The translations under genes were made by a program, and so were the position numbers. A stretch of DNA of 64,000 nt from NCBI RefSeq assembly GCF_014695575.1, contig NZ_JACJOO010000067.1, positions 124,001 through 188,000 of the forward strand. Direction: 5' to 3'. Positions within the stretch are counted from its first letter, which is position 1; the number at the start of each line of letters is the position of its first letter. The notes under the pieces are model-generated. The model ran no database searches. It had not been told where the DNA came from and saw only the letters and a list, made by a program, of their open reading frames with translations. Positions 8,825-17,644 of this stretch are shown here, piece after piece. This DNA is from Leptolyngbya sp. FACHB-8 (GTDB lineage: Bacteria; Cyanobacteriota; Cyanobacteriia; Elainellales; Elainellaceae).

Positions 8825-9544
8825 TTAGGCAACGGCTGGAGCCTTTGTATCTCCAGCAAACACCCGCTTAATGCGATCCAGCTCCAGATCTGTGAAGTAG
8901 TCTACCGCCCAGTTGGATTGGCGCTGCATCATGTGGAAAGGGTAGGTGGTTGCTAACCCGACGACCTGCATCCCTGCCCGTTTGGCGGCCTCAATGCCGG
9001 GGAATGTGTCTTCGATGACCAGACAATTGGCGGGTTGCAGCTTGAGGTTGGGAAACGTTTCATTGAGCCGCTCTACAGCCAGAAGGTAGCCATCGGGCTC
9101 CGGTTTACTGGTGGTGATGTCGTCCCCCGCCACAATGACCGAAAAGTGCTCGGCTAGATGTAGGCGATTTAACACCATTTCAATTTCTGCCCGCATCGCT
9201 CCGCTGACAACGGCCATAGGTAAATGGGCCGAGCGAATTTGATAGATAAAGTCTTCCAGGCCGGGATAGGTGGGAAGCTTTTCAATTTTTTCCAGCTCCG
9301 CCTGGTAGTAGAGGGATTTTCGGGCCATCAGCGTGTTGAGCTGCTCCTCTGTGACGACGCGCCCACGGCGATTGAGGAGTTCTACCAGACAGGCGCGATC
9401 GCTCCGTCCCAAACAGATCTCCCAGAACTCCCCAGGCTTGGCCCGCAGGTTTTCCTCCAGGAGAATTTTCTCCAGCAGTTTGTCGTGGAGCGGTTCATCG
9501 TTGATGATGACGCCATTAAAGTCAAACAGAACTGCCTTGAGCAT
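8825..9544 (-). CDS. HAD family hydrolase, beta-phosphoglucomutase-like
   Basis: 239 residues, class I HAD fold with a helical cap. Motif I is FDFNGVI (Asp9 conserved, but the second Asp of DxD is Asn), motif II VSGAMR, motif III Lys in SKPEPDGYLLA, motif IV EDTFPGIEAAKRAG. The family acts on phosphorylated sugars or other small phosphates. The Asn in place of the general-acid Asp is the notable feature and could change the reaction. No operon partner is visible; the substrate cannot be assigned. Confidence 0.88.
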   Translation of the reverse strand: MLKAVLFDFNGVIINDEPLHDKLLEKILLEENLRAKPGEFWEICLGRSDRACLVELLNRRGRVVTEEQLNTLMARKSLYYQAELEKIEKLPTYPGLEDFIYQIRSAHLPMAVVSGAMRAEIEMVLNRLHLAEHFSVIVAGDDITTSKPEPDGYLLAVERLNETFPNLKLQPANCLVIEDTFPGIEAAKRAGMQVVGLATTYPFHMMQRQSNWAVDYFTDLELDRIKRVFAGDTKAPAVA

Positions 9545-9653
9545 GGGTTTGTTGGGTGACTATCGGAACGATTGGGCTGTTATTGATCTTTTCGAGTTAG
9601 GGGGTGTTTGTCAAATGAGTGATGATCCTTGTCTCTCTTTTATATAGGAGAGA

Positions 9654-9675
9654 GTGGAGGGCGATCGCCCTCCAC
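9654..9675. repeat. 22-bp perfect palindrome centred on HIP1
   Basis: GTGGAGGGCGATCGCCCTCCAC is self-complementary through its whole length with the HIP1 core in the centre. A near copy with a GCGC core is at 63095-63114. It lies between the HAD and methyltransferase genes and could serve as a terminator stem. Confidence 0.5.
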
Positions 9676-9764
9676 CCCTCAGCCGATTCCAGGCAGGAAC
9701 TGGGTCTTTCAGACATTGCCCGTGATTGACTGAACTCACTTCGTAGGAACCCTACATTCAAAAT

Positions 9765-10622
9765 TTAGCCAGGAACCCACTCCGCCGCGATCGTTGGCGT
9801 TTCAAACTGAATGCGTTGATAAGAGAGAGGTTTAAGGCCACGGGTCACTTGATGCAACATCCACACCGGCTCAGTGCGTATATCCCCGAAACCGGCAGCT
9901 CCCATCCAGGCATCCAGGCTTCCTGCTGCATAGTCCTGGATGTAGGGTTCCTCAAAGATCTGTGTTAGCCAGAGGGTGTTGCGGAGGGTAGATTGGCTAC
10001 CATCCAGCACCAGCATCTCTCCGCCCGAACATAGGAGTCGTAAGGCTTCCTTCAAAATGGCCTGGGTCGCGGCCAGGGGCGTTTCGTGAAACAGCAGGGA
10101 GGCCGTAACCAGATCAACGCTGTTGTCAGGGAATGGAACCTGCTCGGCGTTGCCATGAATCCAGCGGATGTCCAACTGGGCCGCTTGCGCCTTGTCTGCT
10201 GCCGCAACCAGCATGTAGGGCGACAAGTCTATCCCAATTACCTCGGCATCGGGAAATGCCTGCTTCAACAACAGTGTGGTGGAGCCTGTACCACATCCCA
10301 AATCCACAATCCGGCGAGGTTGACAACGAATATGGCGAAGCAGATCTTGGCGTACCCAGGCTTCGTTGGGAGGCAAGAAGTATTGGGTAACGGCATCGTA
10401 GGTGAGCGCGGCCTGAAGGTTTAGATAACCTCCTTTGATGCCATGAAAATTCTGCGACTCGTAGTAATCGGGATATTGAATCGTAGGATTGCGCAGGCGA
10501 TCGCTCTCCGCTTCCCAATCTTTGCCCCGGTAGTAAGCCATTAAGGCATTCTGGTCGAGCAAGACATGCTGAAATAGCGGAGACAGGTACTTCTCAAAGA
10601 GGGTTTCTTTAGAATCTGTCAT
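9765..10622 (-). CDS. Class I SAM-dependent methyltransferase
   Basis: 285 residues. A Rossmann methyltransferase core is clear: motif I VDLGCGTGSTTLLL (about residues 112-125), acidic end of strand 2 VIGIDLSPYML, and motif WIHGNAEQVPFPDNSVDLVTASLLFHE. The N-terminal 95 residues precede the fold, with YQIGY-like helical content, and may form a substrate lid. The methyl acceptor is unknown. It is a single gene; upstream lies a long AT-rich gene-free stretch. Confidence 0.88.
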   Translation of the reverse strand: MTDSKETLFEKYLSPLFQHVLLDQNALMAYYRGKDWEAESDRLRNPTIQYPDYYESQNFHGIKGGYLNLQAALTYDAVTQYFLPPNEAWVRQDLLRHIRCQPRRIVDLGCGTGSTTLLLKQAFPDAEVIGIDLSPYMLVAAADKAQAAQLDIRWIHGNAEQVPFPDNSVDLVTASLLFHETPLAATQAILKEALRLLCSGGEMLVLDGSQSTLRNTLWLTQIFEEPYIQDYAAGSLDAWMGAAGFGDIRTEPVWMLHQVTRGLKPLSYQRIQFETPTIAAEWVPG

Positions 10623-11751
10623 AGAAAAATAAGGGGTGGGAGGGACCTTCTATTGGTTTTAAACATTTCTGGAAAGGAATGCCAGTTTAAGGCTATTTCA
10701 TTGGATGCGATCGCCCCTCATTGCACGACCAGTTGAGGCACTCCACAAAGCAAGCGTAACGTTCAGCGCATTAGAACAACTAGAGTGGTAAGTCTATCGC
10801 AATACTTTTAGTGGAAGGTCAATGTACAAATCATTCAGTAGTTCTATAACCGAATGGCACTGACATACAAGATTTAGATCTCTGCTTCTTCCCATAAAAC
10901 CAGAAATCTAGTTATTGAGTTCAATACAGCGTTAACCAGTCAGTTCAATACCCTAAGCTCTTTAAAAGATTACTCTTTTTGATGCCAGGGAAGAGACAAG
11001 AAAACAATAGTCTAACTATTTAGCACAAATCATCAATACATCAAAATTCATTCCCACAAACCATTCCAATACTTCAGATTAAATAGCAAAAAGATGAAAT
11101 AGGCGATCACTGAAACTAGCCAGCTAATCACTTGCCGAATAGAAATATATACGGAAGTACAGCAAAGAAATATAAGAGAGGATAATGAAAGGAATAAATT
11201 TTAAGAGAAAAAAGAAGGGGATGCAATCACCTTTACACATGTCGACATCAAACAAAATAACGACATCAAGTAAATGAATATGTCGTTGCAATATTCAATA
11301 TTGGCAGCATGATATTTATCCTCATTGAATATGATCTCGTTATGAGAAGAGGAGATAATCAAAGCTGGCTTTTTGCAAGCTGGGTATGCAAATATGCTGC
11401 TGTCCTGGATTATCAACGCGATTCCTTGAGGCGATGTTTCAGACAGCTTCCTAAAATTTTGTGGATGGGGAAATAACTTAGCCATCGCAGAATCGCCCTG
11501 GTTTGATGAAGATTTGATTTTGAATCATCAATCCAGGAACCATATTACTGACTGGTAAACCTTTCAACTTGTTAAAGGTTTAGTTTGTAATGCTATAGGA
11601 TTCTGTATATCTGTGTGAAGTTCTCAAGTACCTATGTAAAAACTCTGCGACAAAGATTGCTTTTATAGTGATCACACGGAAATGTTTGGGTACTCTGAAT
11701 CAGGAGCCACTCCACAGCGCTCTTCTTCAGAAAATTTAGGATAACTGATGT
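10623..11751. other. AT-rich stretch without a supported gene
   Basis: About 1.1 kb between the methyltransferase and the wHTH-ATPase-nuclease operon. It is visibly richer in A and T than its flanks. A 94-codon minus-strand frame (11201-11485) exists but has no family features or convincing ribosome site. The last 250 bases presumably hold the operon promoter. The region could be remnant DNA of an earlier insertion; nothing firm is seen. Confidence 0.5.
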
Positions 11752-12429
11752 ATGCCAGCTACCACAGCAGCAGTCAATCTAACTGAGTTACAGAGTACAA
11801 CCCGCATCCTTCTCACACTCTGGGAGTTAGGAGGAGTAGGAGGTGAGGTTAGGCGCGGAGAACTGACCAAGCGGGTGGTTCAAAAGGGCAAGAAGAGTAC
11901 GGATTATAAGAATGTCCTTGATCAACTAACAGACGATGGGGCGATCGCCGTCACTAAGAACACGATCTCTTTATCTGATAAGGGCGTAGAATTACTCAGC
12001 CAAAATTTAAAGAATGCTGATTTTGCCTTTTCGTCTCAAGTCGGGGCAAAAACAGCCAATGCATTGCTGAAGTGGGTGCGTGAAATGGGTACAACCAGCC
12101 CTAGCACTAACGGTAAAGTGCATACAAACGGAAAGGTTGTAGAAGATGCGATCGCCTCTTACGAGGCTTTCAAACCTGTTGTACTAGAAGTATATGATCG
12201 CCTCAATCGTGACTTTAATCATGAAGATCTAGTCCCTATTTACCGAATTCGTCGAGAAATTGGTGAACAGGTTTCCCGCTCTCAATTTGATGAGTGGTTG
12301 CTGGAGATGCAAAGTGGCGACATTTTGCAGCTGATTGGTGGGGAAATGCCAGATATTACTGCTGACAAGGCTCAAGACTCCATCAAGACAGCATTAGGGG
12401 GAGTACGCTACTACGCTAAACGACTGTAA
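11752..12429 (+). CDS. Winged-helix-like protein, first gene of nuclease operon
   Basis: 225 residues. The N-terminal 85 residues read as a winged-helix DNA-binding domain: LLTLWELGGVGGEVRRGELTKRV then KNVLDQLTDDGAIAVTKNTISLSDKG, the usual helix-turn-helix plus wing ending in LSDKGVELL. The C-terminal half (residues 125-225) may be a second helical domain with RIRREIGEQVSRSQFDEWLLEM, also winged-helix-like. No enzymatic motif. It is followed 56 bases later by the P-loop ATPase and then the nuclease, all in one direction, so it may be the DNA-recognition or regulatory subunit of that system. Contains HIP1 sites, so it is not a very recent arrival. Confidence 0.82.
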   Translation: MPATTAAVNLTELQSTTRILLTLWELGGVGGEVRRGELTKRVVQKGKKSTDYKNVLDQLTDDGAIAVTKNTISLSDKGVELLSQNLKNADFAFSSQVGAKTANALLKWVREMGTTSPSTNGKVHTNGKVVEDAIASYEAFKPVVLEVYDRLNRDFNHEDLVPIYRIRREIGEQVSRSQFDEWLLEMQSGDILQLIGGEMPDITADKAQDSIKTALGGVRYYAKRL

Positions 12430-12485
12430 GCGTTTGTTCATTAAGCTACGACTCCCAATCCCTTAACTCGTTTCTAACAAGTATC

Positions 12486-14414
12486 ATGAATGCCATTGCT
12501 GCTGTCTCTGATATAGAGCAAATTAATGCTGCGCTTCAAAGCCACAATCCTTTTGCCCAACCCCCTTTCGTAAACGCCAATAACGTTTGGGGCAAAGGTT
12601 TTCCTGATGTTGAAACCCTAAATGCCCATGCATCAGATGCCATATTTAAAGCATTGGATGAAATCCGGGCAGGGCACTACTCAACAACCTCGATTTTGAT
12701 TACTGCCCAGGATGGAACCGGCAAAACGCACATTATCAGCCGTATTCGCCATCGTCTTCAGGCGCAAGGCGGTGCTCTATTTGTATTTGCGAATAAGTTC
12801 AATGACTTAAACCAAATTAAACAAGGATTCCAGCAGCTTCTGGCTGAAAGCTTAAGCAATATTGGAAGCCAAGGCGTTAAGCAGTGGCAAGAACTTGCGG
12901 CATCAATGGCGAACGATACTGCTAAATCTCTTGGTCTACCAACAATGGCCCCCAAGGATTTTGTTAAAAAGTTTGATGCCAGTGAAACAGAACAGAATGT
13001 AAAGTGGATTAACCAATTAACTAAAGCATTCTGTAGAGCTAAAACTGTTCAAGATCCTGACATTGTTCGGGCTATCTTCTGGACACTTTCAGATGAAGAA
13101 GCTTTATACGCATCAAATTGGCTGGCAGGCAAAGAACTAGCCCAATTCAAAGCGAATGATCTAAGATTGCCAACACAAAAGCAATCCTTTGATGCGGTGC
13201 TTCAAATTCTATCACTCATTAGCGAATATAACGAGCTGGTTGTTTGTTTTGATGAATTGGATGTTTTAGAAATTAATGATGCCGGTTTGCACAAATCACA
13301 AGTCGTAGCAAATCTAGTCAAGGAATTAGTCGAGAATTTGCAACGAGGCGTCATTTTAAGTGTAATGATGCCTGGCACTTGGAAGGAAAGAATTCAAGAT
13401 GTATTGCCTAAAGGTCTTTCCAGCAAAATGAAAACCGCAGGCGAGGCCCTGCCATTAAAATACTTGGACAGCGATTCTACAGTTGATTTGATCGCCTTTT
13501 CTCTAAAGGAATACTACGATGCTAGGGAAATAACTCCTCCCCACCCTGTTTATCCCTTCAATGAGGAACAACTTAGAACGATTGGCAAAGAGAAGCCTAC
13601 TGTTCGAGAGGTTCTAAAATGGTGCCGAGAAAACTGTAAGCCACCCCTTGAAGAAGGCCCGGTAGTTCCTATTGAACCGGACAACCCAGTTGAGATGGCT
13701 TTCATTACCGAAATCAGCGATGATATTACAAACGGTCTAGATAACAACCAGGTAGTAGCTGAGGCTCTGTTGACAGGATTCCAAAGCTTGGTTGGTAAAA
13801 CTGTTGAAAATGTAAAAGTTCAGAACGTAACTACAGGAGTTGGGAAAAAAGGACGTAGAGATCCTTATCTTAACTTTAAGATCCTTGGCGAGGAGAATGG
13901 CAAAGAAGTTGCCATTGGAGTTGCTGTTTTACAGTACGAAGGCGGTGCTGCTTTAGGCGCTGGCTTCAGACGTCTGATGGATGAGGACAAACAGTTTGAT
14001 TTGACTCGGGGCTGCTTAGTACGATCTAAAGCTAAACCGATCAAATACCACTTCAAGAAGAAGTACCTTGATCCATTAGTTAAGAATGGTGGGGAATTTG
14101 TTGAGTTGAAGGAAGAGGAGATTAAGCCTCTGCTTGCTATTCGCTCCATATATCAGAAGCGCGAGTCAGACTATGGAGTAACAGAGGATGACATCTCTAG
14201 GTTTATTGAGGAAAAAGGAGCTGCTAATGGCTTGGGAATTCACAATAAATTACTCCTAGAAATTCTCAGTGACCCGTCTTACCAAGTTCCTCAAGACATC
14301 GAAGATGAGCCAGAAGCACCGGCAGAACCAGAAAGTAAACCTGCAGATGATTCTGATGAGGCCGAAGCTACTGATTTAGCAGAATTGTTGACTACTGATG
14401 GTGCTGCTGCTTAA
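12486..14414 (+). CDS. P-loop ATPase, second gene of nuclease operon
   Basis: 642 residues. Walker A is AQDGTGKTH (residues 74-82, Ala in place of the first Gly) and Walker B is LVVCFDELD (251-259), with acidic D256 and E257. The spacing is that of AAA+/STAND-like DNA-associated ATPases. N-terminal NPFAQPPFVNANNVWGKGFPDV and IRAGHYSTTSILITA precede the P-loop. The central part (about 290-390) resembles an AAA+ lid; residues 410-590 form a further domain (VGKKGRRDPYLNFKIL), and the C-terminal 40 residues are strongly acidic. The stop codon overlaps the next start (TAATG), indicating coupled translation with the nuclease. I infer an ATPase that drives or gates the nuclease; the exact family name is unknown to me. 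Confidence 0.85.
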   Translation: MNAIAAVSDIEQINAALQSHNPFAQPPFVNANNVWGKGFPDVETLNAHASDAIFKALDEIRAGHYSTTSILITAQDGTGKTHIISRIRHRLQAQGGALFVFANKFNDLNQIKQGFQQLLAESLSNIGSQGVKQWQELAASMANDTAKSLGLPTMAPKDFVKKFDASETEQNVKWINQLTKAFCRAKTVQDPDIVRAIFWTLSDEEALYASNWLAGKELAQFKANDLRLPTQKQSFDAVLQILSLISEYNELVVCFDELDVLEINDAGLHKSQVVANLVKELVENLQRGVILSVMMPGTWKERIQDVLPKGLSSKMKTAGEALPLKYLDSDSTVDLIAFSLKEYYDAREITPPHPVYPFNEEQLRTIGKEKPTVREVLKWCRENCKPPLEEGPVVPIEPDNPVEMAFITEISDDITNGLDNNQVVAEALLTGFQSLVGKTVENVKVQNVTTGVGKKGRRDPYLNFKILGEENGKEVAIGVAVLQYEGGAALGAGFRRLMDEDKQFDLTRGCLVRSKAKPIKYHFKKKYLDPLVKNGGEFVELKEEEIKPLLAIRSIYQKRESDYGVTEDDISRFIEEKGAANGLGIHNKLLLEILSDPSYQVPQDIEDEPEAPAEPESKPADDSDEAEATDLAELLTTDGAAA

Positions 14415-15931
14415 TGTCTGAACCAGTTTTACTTGACAGAGCATTGTGTCTGCCCGCTGCTGATATTGCTGCTTTGGTCGATGGACGAATGATCGTTGCA
14501 ATACCAAAAATGCAGATACAGCAGGGTTGGACCTTTGCTCTGTACCCCTGCGAGCTACTAGACGATTCACTCAAGATTGAGGAACAATATCATTCATCTT
14601 TTATAGAATTAGCCCAAGCTTCCCTAGGGGAGCGAAAACAGGCAACTGTTGAGATGAAGGTGTGGGCGAAATGTGAATCGTACAAAATGTTTTACGATGC
14701 AGAAGAGTTAAAGCTTTTGTCTCAATTAACAGTTTGGACAGAAGCAGCTTTACACACTGCACTAAAGCAGAGGGGACATATTTTCCTCGCTTATCTGCGA
14801 GTTTATCAGTTGCCTCAGCCTATACAGGTAGCCACTAATATCGTTAGCCCAGACAAATTTGGGAAGTTTGTTAGCTTGCCTGCTTTAGACATCGCGCAAG
14901 AAGCCACCATTCCTTTACGAATCAACAAACTGCTTCCTGTTCTGAAAGATTCTGTGTTTCAGAAACGCAAAAATCAACTGATAGAACTTGAAGCCCCCTC
15001 TTATCCCGAGTTGGAAGAACTACACAACAGTCTTGCTTTGTTATCTAAAACGAACGCTGCCGCTCAGGAACTTAATTCTGAGATTCGAGCGTTACTGGGA
15101 TGGAGCATTCAAGATGATGAGCAATTTGACCCTGAGGCTGAATGGATTCAGAGCATTGCTGATGTTGGCAATTCGAGTAATGGCAATGAATTTGAAAGGT
15201 TAGTACGTAAAAGTTTAATTACTCTTGGCTTTAGTAATTCCCGAAATGATCCTAGAGCAAGCCTGAACCCTGATGCGGTTGGAGGTGCAGGAGGATTAGA
15301 TGTGTATTGTGATTATCCTTACTCCCTAGTTGGAGAATGTAAGGCCAGTGAGAATGAAAGCGTACCTAATGGCGTTTCAGCTCAGCTTATCAACTTAGGT
15401 CTTACTCATCTTGGCAAAGAAACTTTCGGAGAATCAGTAAAAATTATTTTTGCGGCTGGTCCATTGACGAAAGCAGCACAAAAAGCAGCTGTTGAAAGTG
15501 AAATGAACGTTATGCGTCCTGAAACATTACAAAATTTAGTTGATTTAAAGTCTCAATATCCAGGCTCTATTAATTTGCTAGAGCTTAAGTCTTATTTAGA
15601 ACGGACGCCCTTTGGAGAGGAGTCTGAGGAAAAGGTAAATCAGTACATTCAACAAGTTTGGCAAAGACTCAGAGTTCGCTCACATCTTATTCAAACTGTC
15701 AAAAAATTAGCCGAGACTGAGCAGAATCGACGACAGTTTGAAGTGACCGAAATTCGTGTTATCTATAACGCAGATTTTGCCAGCCAGGATGGAAAGGTTC
15801 TAGATAATGAAACCACGCATGAGATTCTAATTGAGTTATCCTCTCCATTAGTGGGTTACTTGGGCCGTATTCAGGGAACCAGTCTGCAAAGCGATCGCTT
15901 CTACTACCTGCGTGATCTACTTGTAGAGTAA
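14414..15931 (+). CDS. DUF1802 plus PD-(D/E)XK (Mrr-like) nuclease
   Basis: 505 residues. The first 215 residues match the cyanobacterial DUF1802 pattern (ALCLPAADIAALVDGRMI, WAKCESYKMF, GHIFLAYLRVYQLPQPI, KFGKFVSLP, YPELEELHNSLALL). From residue 255 follows a restriction-endonuclease-like domain of Mrr type: NGNEFERLVRKSLITLGF with Glu259, then GGLDVYCDYPYSLVGECKA supplying Asp296, Glu308 and Lys310 of the D-ExK signature. A further C-terminal domain of about 120 residues is unassigned. The start overlaps the ATPase stop by one base. A nuclease coupled to an ATPase and a winged-helix protein suggests a defence or recombination module; DUF1802 probably gives regulation or binding, function unknown. 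Confidence 0.85.
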   Translation: MSEPVLLDRALCLPAADIAALVDGRMIVAIPKMQIQQGWTFALYPCELLDDSLKIEEQYHSSFIELAQASLGERKQATVEMKVWAKCESYKMFYDAEELKLLSQLTVWTEAALHTALKQRGHIFLAYLRVYQLPQPIQVATNIVSPDKFGKFVSLPALDIAQEATIPLRINKLLPVLKDSVFQKRKNQLIELEAPSYPELEELHNSLALLSKTNAAAQELNSEIRALLGWSIQDDEQFDPEAEWIQSIADVGNSSNGNEFERLVRKSLITLGFSNSRNDPRASLNPDAVGGAGGLDVYCDYPYSLVGECKASENESVPNGVSAQLINLGLTHLGKETFGESVKIIFAAGPLTKAAQKAAVESEMNVMRPETLQNLVDLKSQYPGSINLLELKSYLERTPFGEESEEKVNQYIQQVWQRLRVRSHLIQTVKKLAETEQNRRQFEVTEIRVIYNADFASQDGKVLDNETTHEILIELSSPLVGYLGRIQGTSLQSDRFYYLRDLLVE

Positions 15932-16074
15932 GCATCGCAATTGCGCACAACAAAACTACTTGCTCAATTTCTGTAGAGCAACTGAGCCAAAAGTCTCCCG
16001 TTCTGACGAGTACCTGTGAGCCAGTCATCGTGTATTCTTCCTAGCGTGGCAGTAGAACGGCGACCTCCAGAACA

Positions 16075-16566
16075 ATGGCTAGTAGCAAACAACCGAAAGA
16101 AACGGACACGCTCATTGGCGTCATATCCGATACCCATGGCCTACTCCGACCAGAAGCCATCGATGCATTAGCGGGCTCTAGCCTCATCCTTCATGCGGGT
16201 GACATTGGTAAACCAGAGATTTTAGAAGGGTTGCAGGCGATCGCCCCCACCATCGCCGTCCGAGGCAACAATGACAAAGGCGCTTGGGCCGAACACATCC
16301 CCGAACACGAAACCATCGAAGTTGGGCGTGTTCTCATTCACGTTCTGCACATTCTCAAAGAACTCACCTTTGACCCAAAAGAAAAAGGAATTGGGGTAGT
16401 CATCACAGGCCATTCCCACAAACCCTTGATAGAAGAACGCGAAGGTGTTTTGTTTCTGAATCCAGGTAGTGCAGGCCCACGTAGATTTAAGTTACCAATC
16501 TCCGTTGCCCAGTTACACCTAAATGATTCAGCCGTGCATGCAGAAATTGTCGAACTAGAAATTTAA
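16075..16566 (+). CDS. YfcE/MJ0936-type phosphodiesterase
   Basis: 163 residues, close to the usual size of the small metallophosphoesterases. The metal-binding motifs are complete and in order: GVISDTHG (residues 14-21), HAGDIG, RGNND, and GHSHKP near the end, followed by NPGSAGPRR. Such enzymes hydrolyse phosphodiesters with Mn or Ni; the natural substrate is not known. The start ATG at 16075 gives a short polar lead of about 12 residues. It follows the nuclease operon by 143 bases and is probably independent of it. Confidence 0.92.
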   Translation: MASSKQPKETDTLIGVISDTHGLLRPEAIDALAGSSLILHAGDIGKPEILEGLQAIAPTIAVRGNNDKGAWAEHIPEHETIEVGRVLIHVLHILKELTFDPKEKGIGVVITGHSHKPLIEEREGVLFLNPGSAGPRRFKLPISVAQLHLNDSAVHAEIVELEI

Positions 16567-16695
16567 CAGTTGTGGGTGGGCCAATAAAATGGCGCAATTT
16601 GCACGCCTTCAAGACAAGTCGCGATCGAGCTTCCACCCTCCACCTTCTGACAATTGATATGCAGATTATTGAAGAGACAACCGCAACAGCATTGC

Positions 16696-17642
16696 TTAGA
16701 CTATCCCGATCGTTTCATTTTGTTTGTCACTTACAAGGTTTTGCGGCATAGACACAGCAACTTTTCCAAAGCGGCGATCGCGTTTCTGATAATGTAGCAA
16801 GGCGTGATACAGTGCTTCGCGATCAAAGTCGGGAAACAACACATCGGTAAAATAGGCTTAATCGGAAATTAGACGAAAAAGTGGCTTAAAGCCTTATCTC
16901 ATGAGCTTTTCCAGCTTTTTGAGGCAAAAATGACTGAAAGCTTTACCAGGAAAGCCTTTTGAGCTTTTTGCTTCCCTATTACTGATAAAGTCTAATATAG
17001 TTCTGAGTATGCCATTTGCCAAAGCAGATAATTGCTCAGACGCATTTCACCGCTCGTGCGAATGAGCAAATCTGGATCAGAACGTCCTGCTGTATAAAGC
17101 TGTTCCTCGAACCGTGCAGCATTAATTTCTGAGAGGCGTAGCGTTCCCTGCTGAACCTGTTGGGCTAGCTGACGACAGGCATTAACCAGTTCGTTTCGAC
17201 TGCCATAGTTAATAGCGACATTAAAATAAATTCTGTCATTCAGAGCAGTTTCCTGCGTGGCGTGATGCATTGCTTGCTGTAAAGCAGGGGAAAGCCCTGA
17301 TCGATCGCCAATAAAAGCAATTCTGACGCCCTCCCGCTGCATTTCTGCTAATTCTCGCTGGAGCAGTTGTTCAAACAAACCCATGAGAAACTGAACTTCC
17401 GATCGCGGGCGCTGCCAGTTCTCGGTAGAAAACGCATAGGCTGTGAGCGTAGGAATGCCCCAATCCTTGCAGCAGCGCAGCAGTTCCTTCAACGCTTTGG
17501 CTCCCTGGCGATGTCCCGCAAACCGGGGCAATCCTCGTTGCGTTGCCCAACGTCCATTGCCATCCATAATCACAGCGATGTGGCAGGGCAACCGTTGCGG
17601 ATCGAGATTCGTCGGTAAGGTTAGAAAGTTTTGGTTCGCCAT
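16696..17642 (-). pseudogene. uppS: Isoprenyl diphosphate synthase (uppS), interrupted by an insertion
   Basis: The reading frame starts at 17642 ([12 protein letters not shown], two bases after the preceding gene's stop) and shows the cis-prenyltransferase signature [14 protein letters not shown], later [22 protein letters not shown]. It then stops at 16992-16994 after 216 residues, inside a 141-bp insert. The missing end, [19 protein letters not shown] followed by [11 protein letters not shown], is intact in the original frame after the insert (16696-16851). Precise removal of the insert plus one TA restores the frame. UppS makes undecaprenyl-type lipid carriers; loss of the FxxxxWPDF and RRFG segments, which belong to conserved region V and the C-terminal helix, should damage or abolish activity. 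A second functional copy is expected elsewhere because the function is essential. Confidence 0.88.
16855..16995. mobile_element. 141-bp MITE-like insert in uppS
   Basis: Defined by comparison with the uppS coding frame on both sides. Ends are GGCTTAATCGG and, inverted, TTAGACTTTATCAG, an imperfect terminal inverted repeat (about 8 of 11 positions), with TA dinucleotides at 16853-16854 and 16996-16997 fitting a TA target duplication as made by IS630/Tc1-type elements. No coding capacity. Repeated AGCTTTTT/AAAGCT segments inside could form short stems. Exact borders are uncertain by two or three bases. Confidence 0.7.
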
Positions 17643-17644
17643 CA

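Noticed and set aside
11201-11485. 94-codon frame in the AT-rich spacer
   Set aside because: Low-complexity hydrophobic end, no ribosome site, no neighbour relation; mentioned only as part of the spacer.
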